The notes below the pieces were generated by a model. That model ran no database searches. It saw only the letters and a list, made by a program, of their open reading frames with translations, and was not told where the DNA came from. Shown piece by piece: positions 21,779 to 22,342 of a stretch of DNA of 22,342 bases. Each line of letters starts with the position of its first letter. Within the stretch, counting starts at the first letter, position 1. This DNA is from a bacterium. Its GTDB lineage: Bacteria; Patescibacteriota; Minisyncoccia; Moranbacterales; UBA2206. The position numbers and the translations under genes are program-made. The stretch spans positions 1 to 22,342 of the forward strand of contig JAJYBE010000012.1 of NCBI GenBank assembly GCA_021779205.1, given 5' to 3'.

Positions 21779-21807
21779 AATATAGCGCACTTCATGTCGG
21801 TTGTCAA
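21779..21807 (-). promoter_or_regulatory. Promoter of rplU
   Basis: On the minus strand TTGACA (21807-21802), 17 nt, TATATT (21784-21779). It is near consensus, with a start near 21772. Confidence 0.8.
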
Positions 21808-21822
21808 GCTATTGAATAGCTT
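21806..21822. repeat. 8-bp inverted repeat at the upstream edge of the rplU promoter
   Basis: AAGCTATT-G-AATAGCTT is a perfect inverted repeat around one base. It overlaps the first two bases of the rplU -35 box (21802-21807), so it could be a protein-binding site. Bases 21823-21970 are AT-rich with no gene seen. Confidence 0.5.
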
Positions 21823-21970
21823 TGCAACAAGTTAATAATACTGATCGCACCATATTTTCTAAAATATTAAATCGCGCAGAATTCAAATAATTATAAGTTA
21901 AATTTAAATAAGTTTATGCTTTATCTTAGTGCATTTTTAGAGTTAATCACTATTAAATCAGAACGCATAT

Positions 21971-21999
21971 TTGACAGGTTTTAAAAATGCGATTACAAT
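21971..21999 (+). promoter_or_regulatory. Promoter of the rRNA operon
   Basis: TTGACA (21971-21976), 17 nt, TACAAT (21994-21999), with AT-rich sequence upstream that could be an UP element. A start near 22006 leaves a ~286-nt leader to the 16S gene. Confidence 0.8.
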
Positions 22000-22005
22000 A
22001 GTTAA

Positions 22006-22291
22006 GAACATTAGATTTGCGCGATAATTATTTATAATCAAAGCGGCAAAAAAAGAAGTTTAAAAATCTATGGATGAAAAAAATACATCTTTGCGTGAAA
22101 TAATGTTGCACGCGGGGATGTGTTTTTTATTCGCAAGAATGGAAAGTACAAAATAGGACATTAACAATTTAGTATTTATTAATCACAATTTTTTGCGATT
22201 AGTCCTCGTTCCGAGCAATCGGAACAAATATTAAGAGTCTATTCAAACAAAGAATTAATTTTCTTTTTATATGTCAGATTTACTTCTGATA
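22006..22291 (+). other. 16S rRNA leader with hairpins
   Basis: No open reading frame of note lies here. Visible stems are GTTCCGA/TCGGAAC with a GCAA (GNRA) loop (22208-22225), and ATGTCAGA/TCTGATAT (22271-22292, one G-U) directly against the 16S 5' end. GCGTG/CACGC (22093-22113) is a weaker one. Such structures usually serve processing and antitermination. No clear boxA is seen. Confidence 0.5.

Positions 22292-22342
<51 letters not shown>

Overview
The window is AT-rich, tightly packed bacterial chromosome and reads like a Patescibacteria (Candidate Phyla Radiation) genome, probably of the Parcubacteria group. Four things suggest this: short intergenic gaps and small proteins; the 5' start of a 16S rRNA gene at the right edge whose bases after the universal 27F site run GGATGAACGCTGGCGGCGTGG; housekeeping genes that almost never carry a Shine-Dalgarno (SD) site; and a fused ADP-forming acyl-CoA synthetase. 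The genus cannot be fixed from this window.

Layout. 1-197: 3' end of tgt. 241-851: a minus-strand coiled-coil protein with a RelE/ParE-like C-terminus, ending inside a 44-nt perfect palindrome. 982-2217: a U32-family tRNA/rRNA hydroxylation protein. 2297-3553 (minus): a secreted, glycosidase-like protein. 3646-3968: a repeat copy and the decayed tail of an IS481-like transposase. 4167-4529: a small membrane protein. 4578-8933: a promoter, a 167-nt leader and the conserved operon infA-rpmJ-rpsM-rpsK-rpsD-rpoA-rplQ-rplM-rpsI. 9060-13420: operon of an ADP-forming acyl-CoA synthetase, a receiver protein that lacks its phosphorylation site, and recJ. 13471-15353: an accessory island with a second copy of the 34-bp repeat, a GNAT-GNAT-ASCH fusion gene and a convergent single-domain ASCH gene. 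15443-15742: a histidine-kinase fragment. 15760-21246: operon argS-tyrS-secA. 21434-21742 (minus): rplU without rpmA. 21971-22342: an rRNA promoter, its leader and the 5' end of 16S rRNA.

How it fits together. Most genes serve the core information machinery: ribosomal proteins, RNA polymerase alpha, IF-1, two tRNA synthetases, tRNA modification by Tgt and the U32 protein, SecA, RecJ and rRNA. Accessory genes sit in the gaps between these blocks and differ in translation signals. The RelE-like gene, the glycosidase-like gene and the GNAT-ASCH gene all have strong SD sites. Three genes at the head of transcription units (U32, the membrane protein, argS) have a -10 box only 6-8 nt before ATG and are probably leaderless. 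Convergent pairs share bidirectional hairpin terminators that abut or overlap stop codons.

The best candidate for an undescribed system is 13471-15353. It encodes two GNAT-like domains fused to an ASCH domain, with an internal SD and ATG that could release the ASCH part alone, a structured 5' leader, and a second, different ASCH protein facing it. A link to acetylated nucleosides or RNA is inference only.
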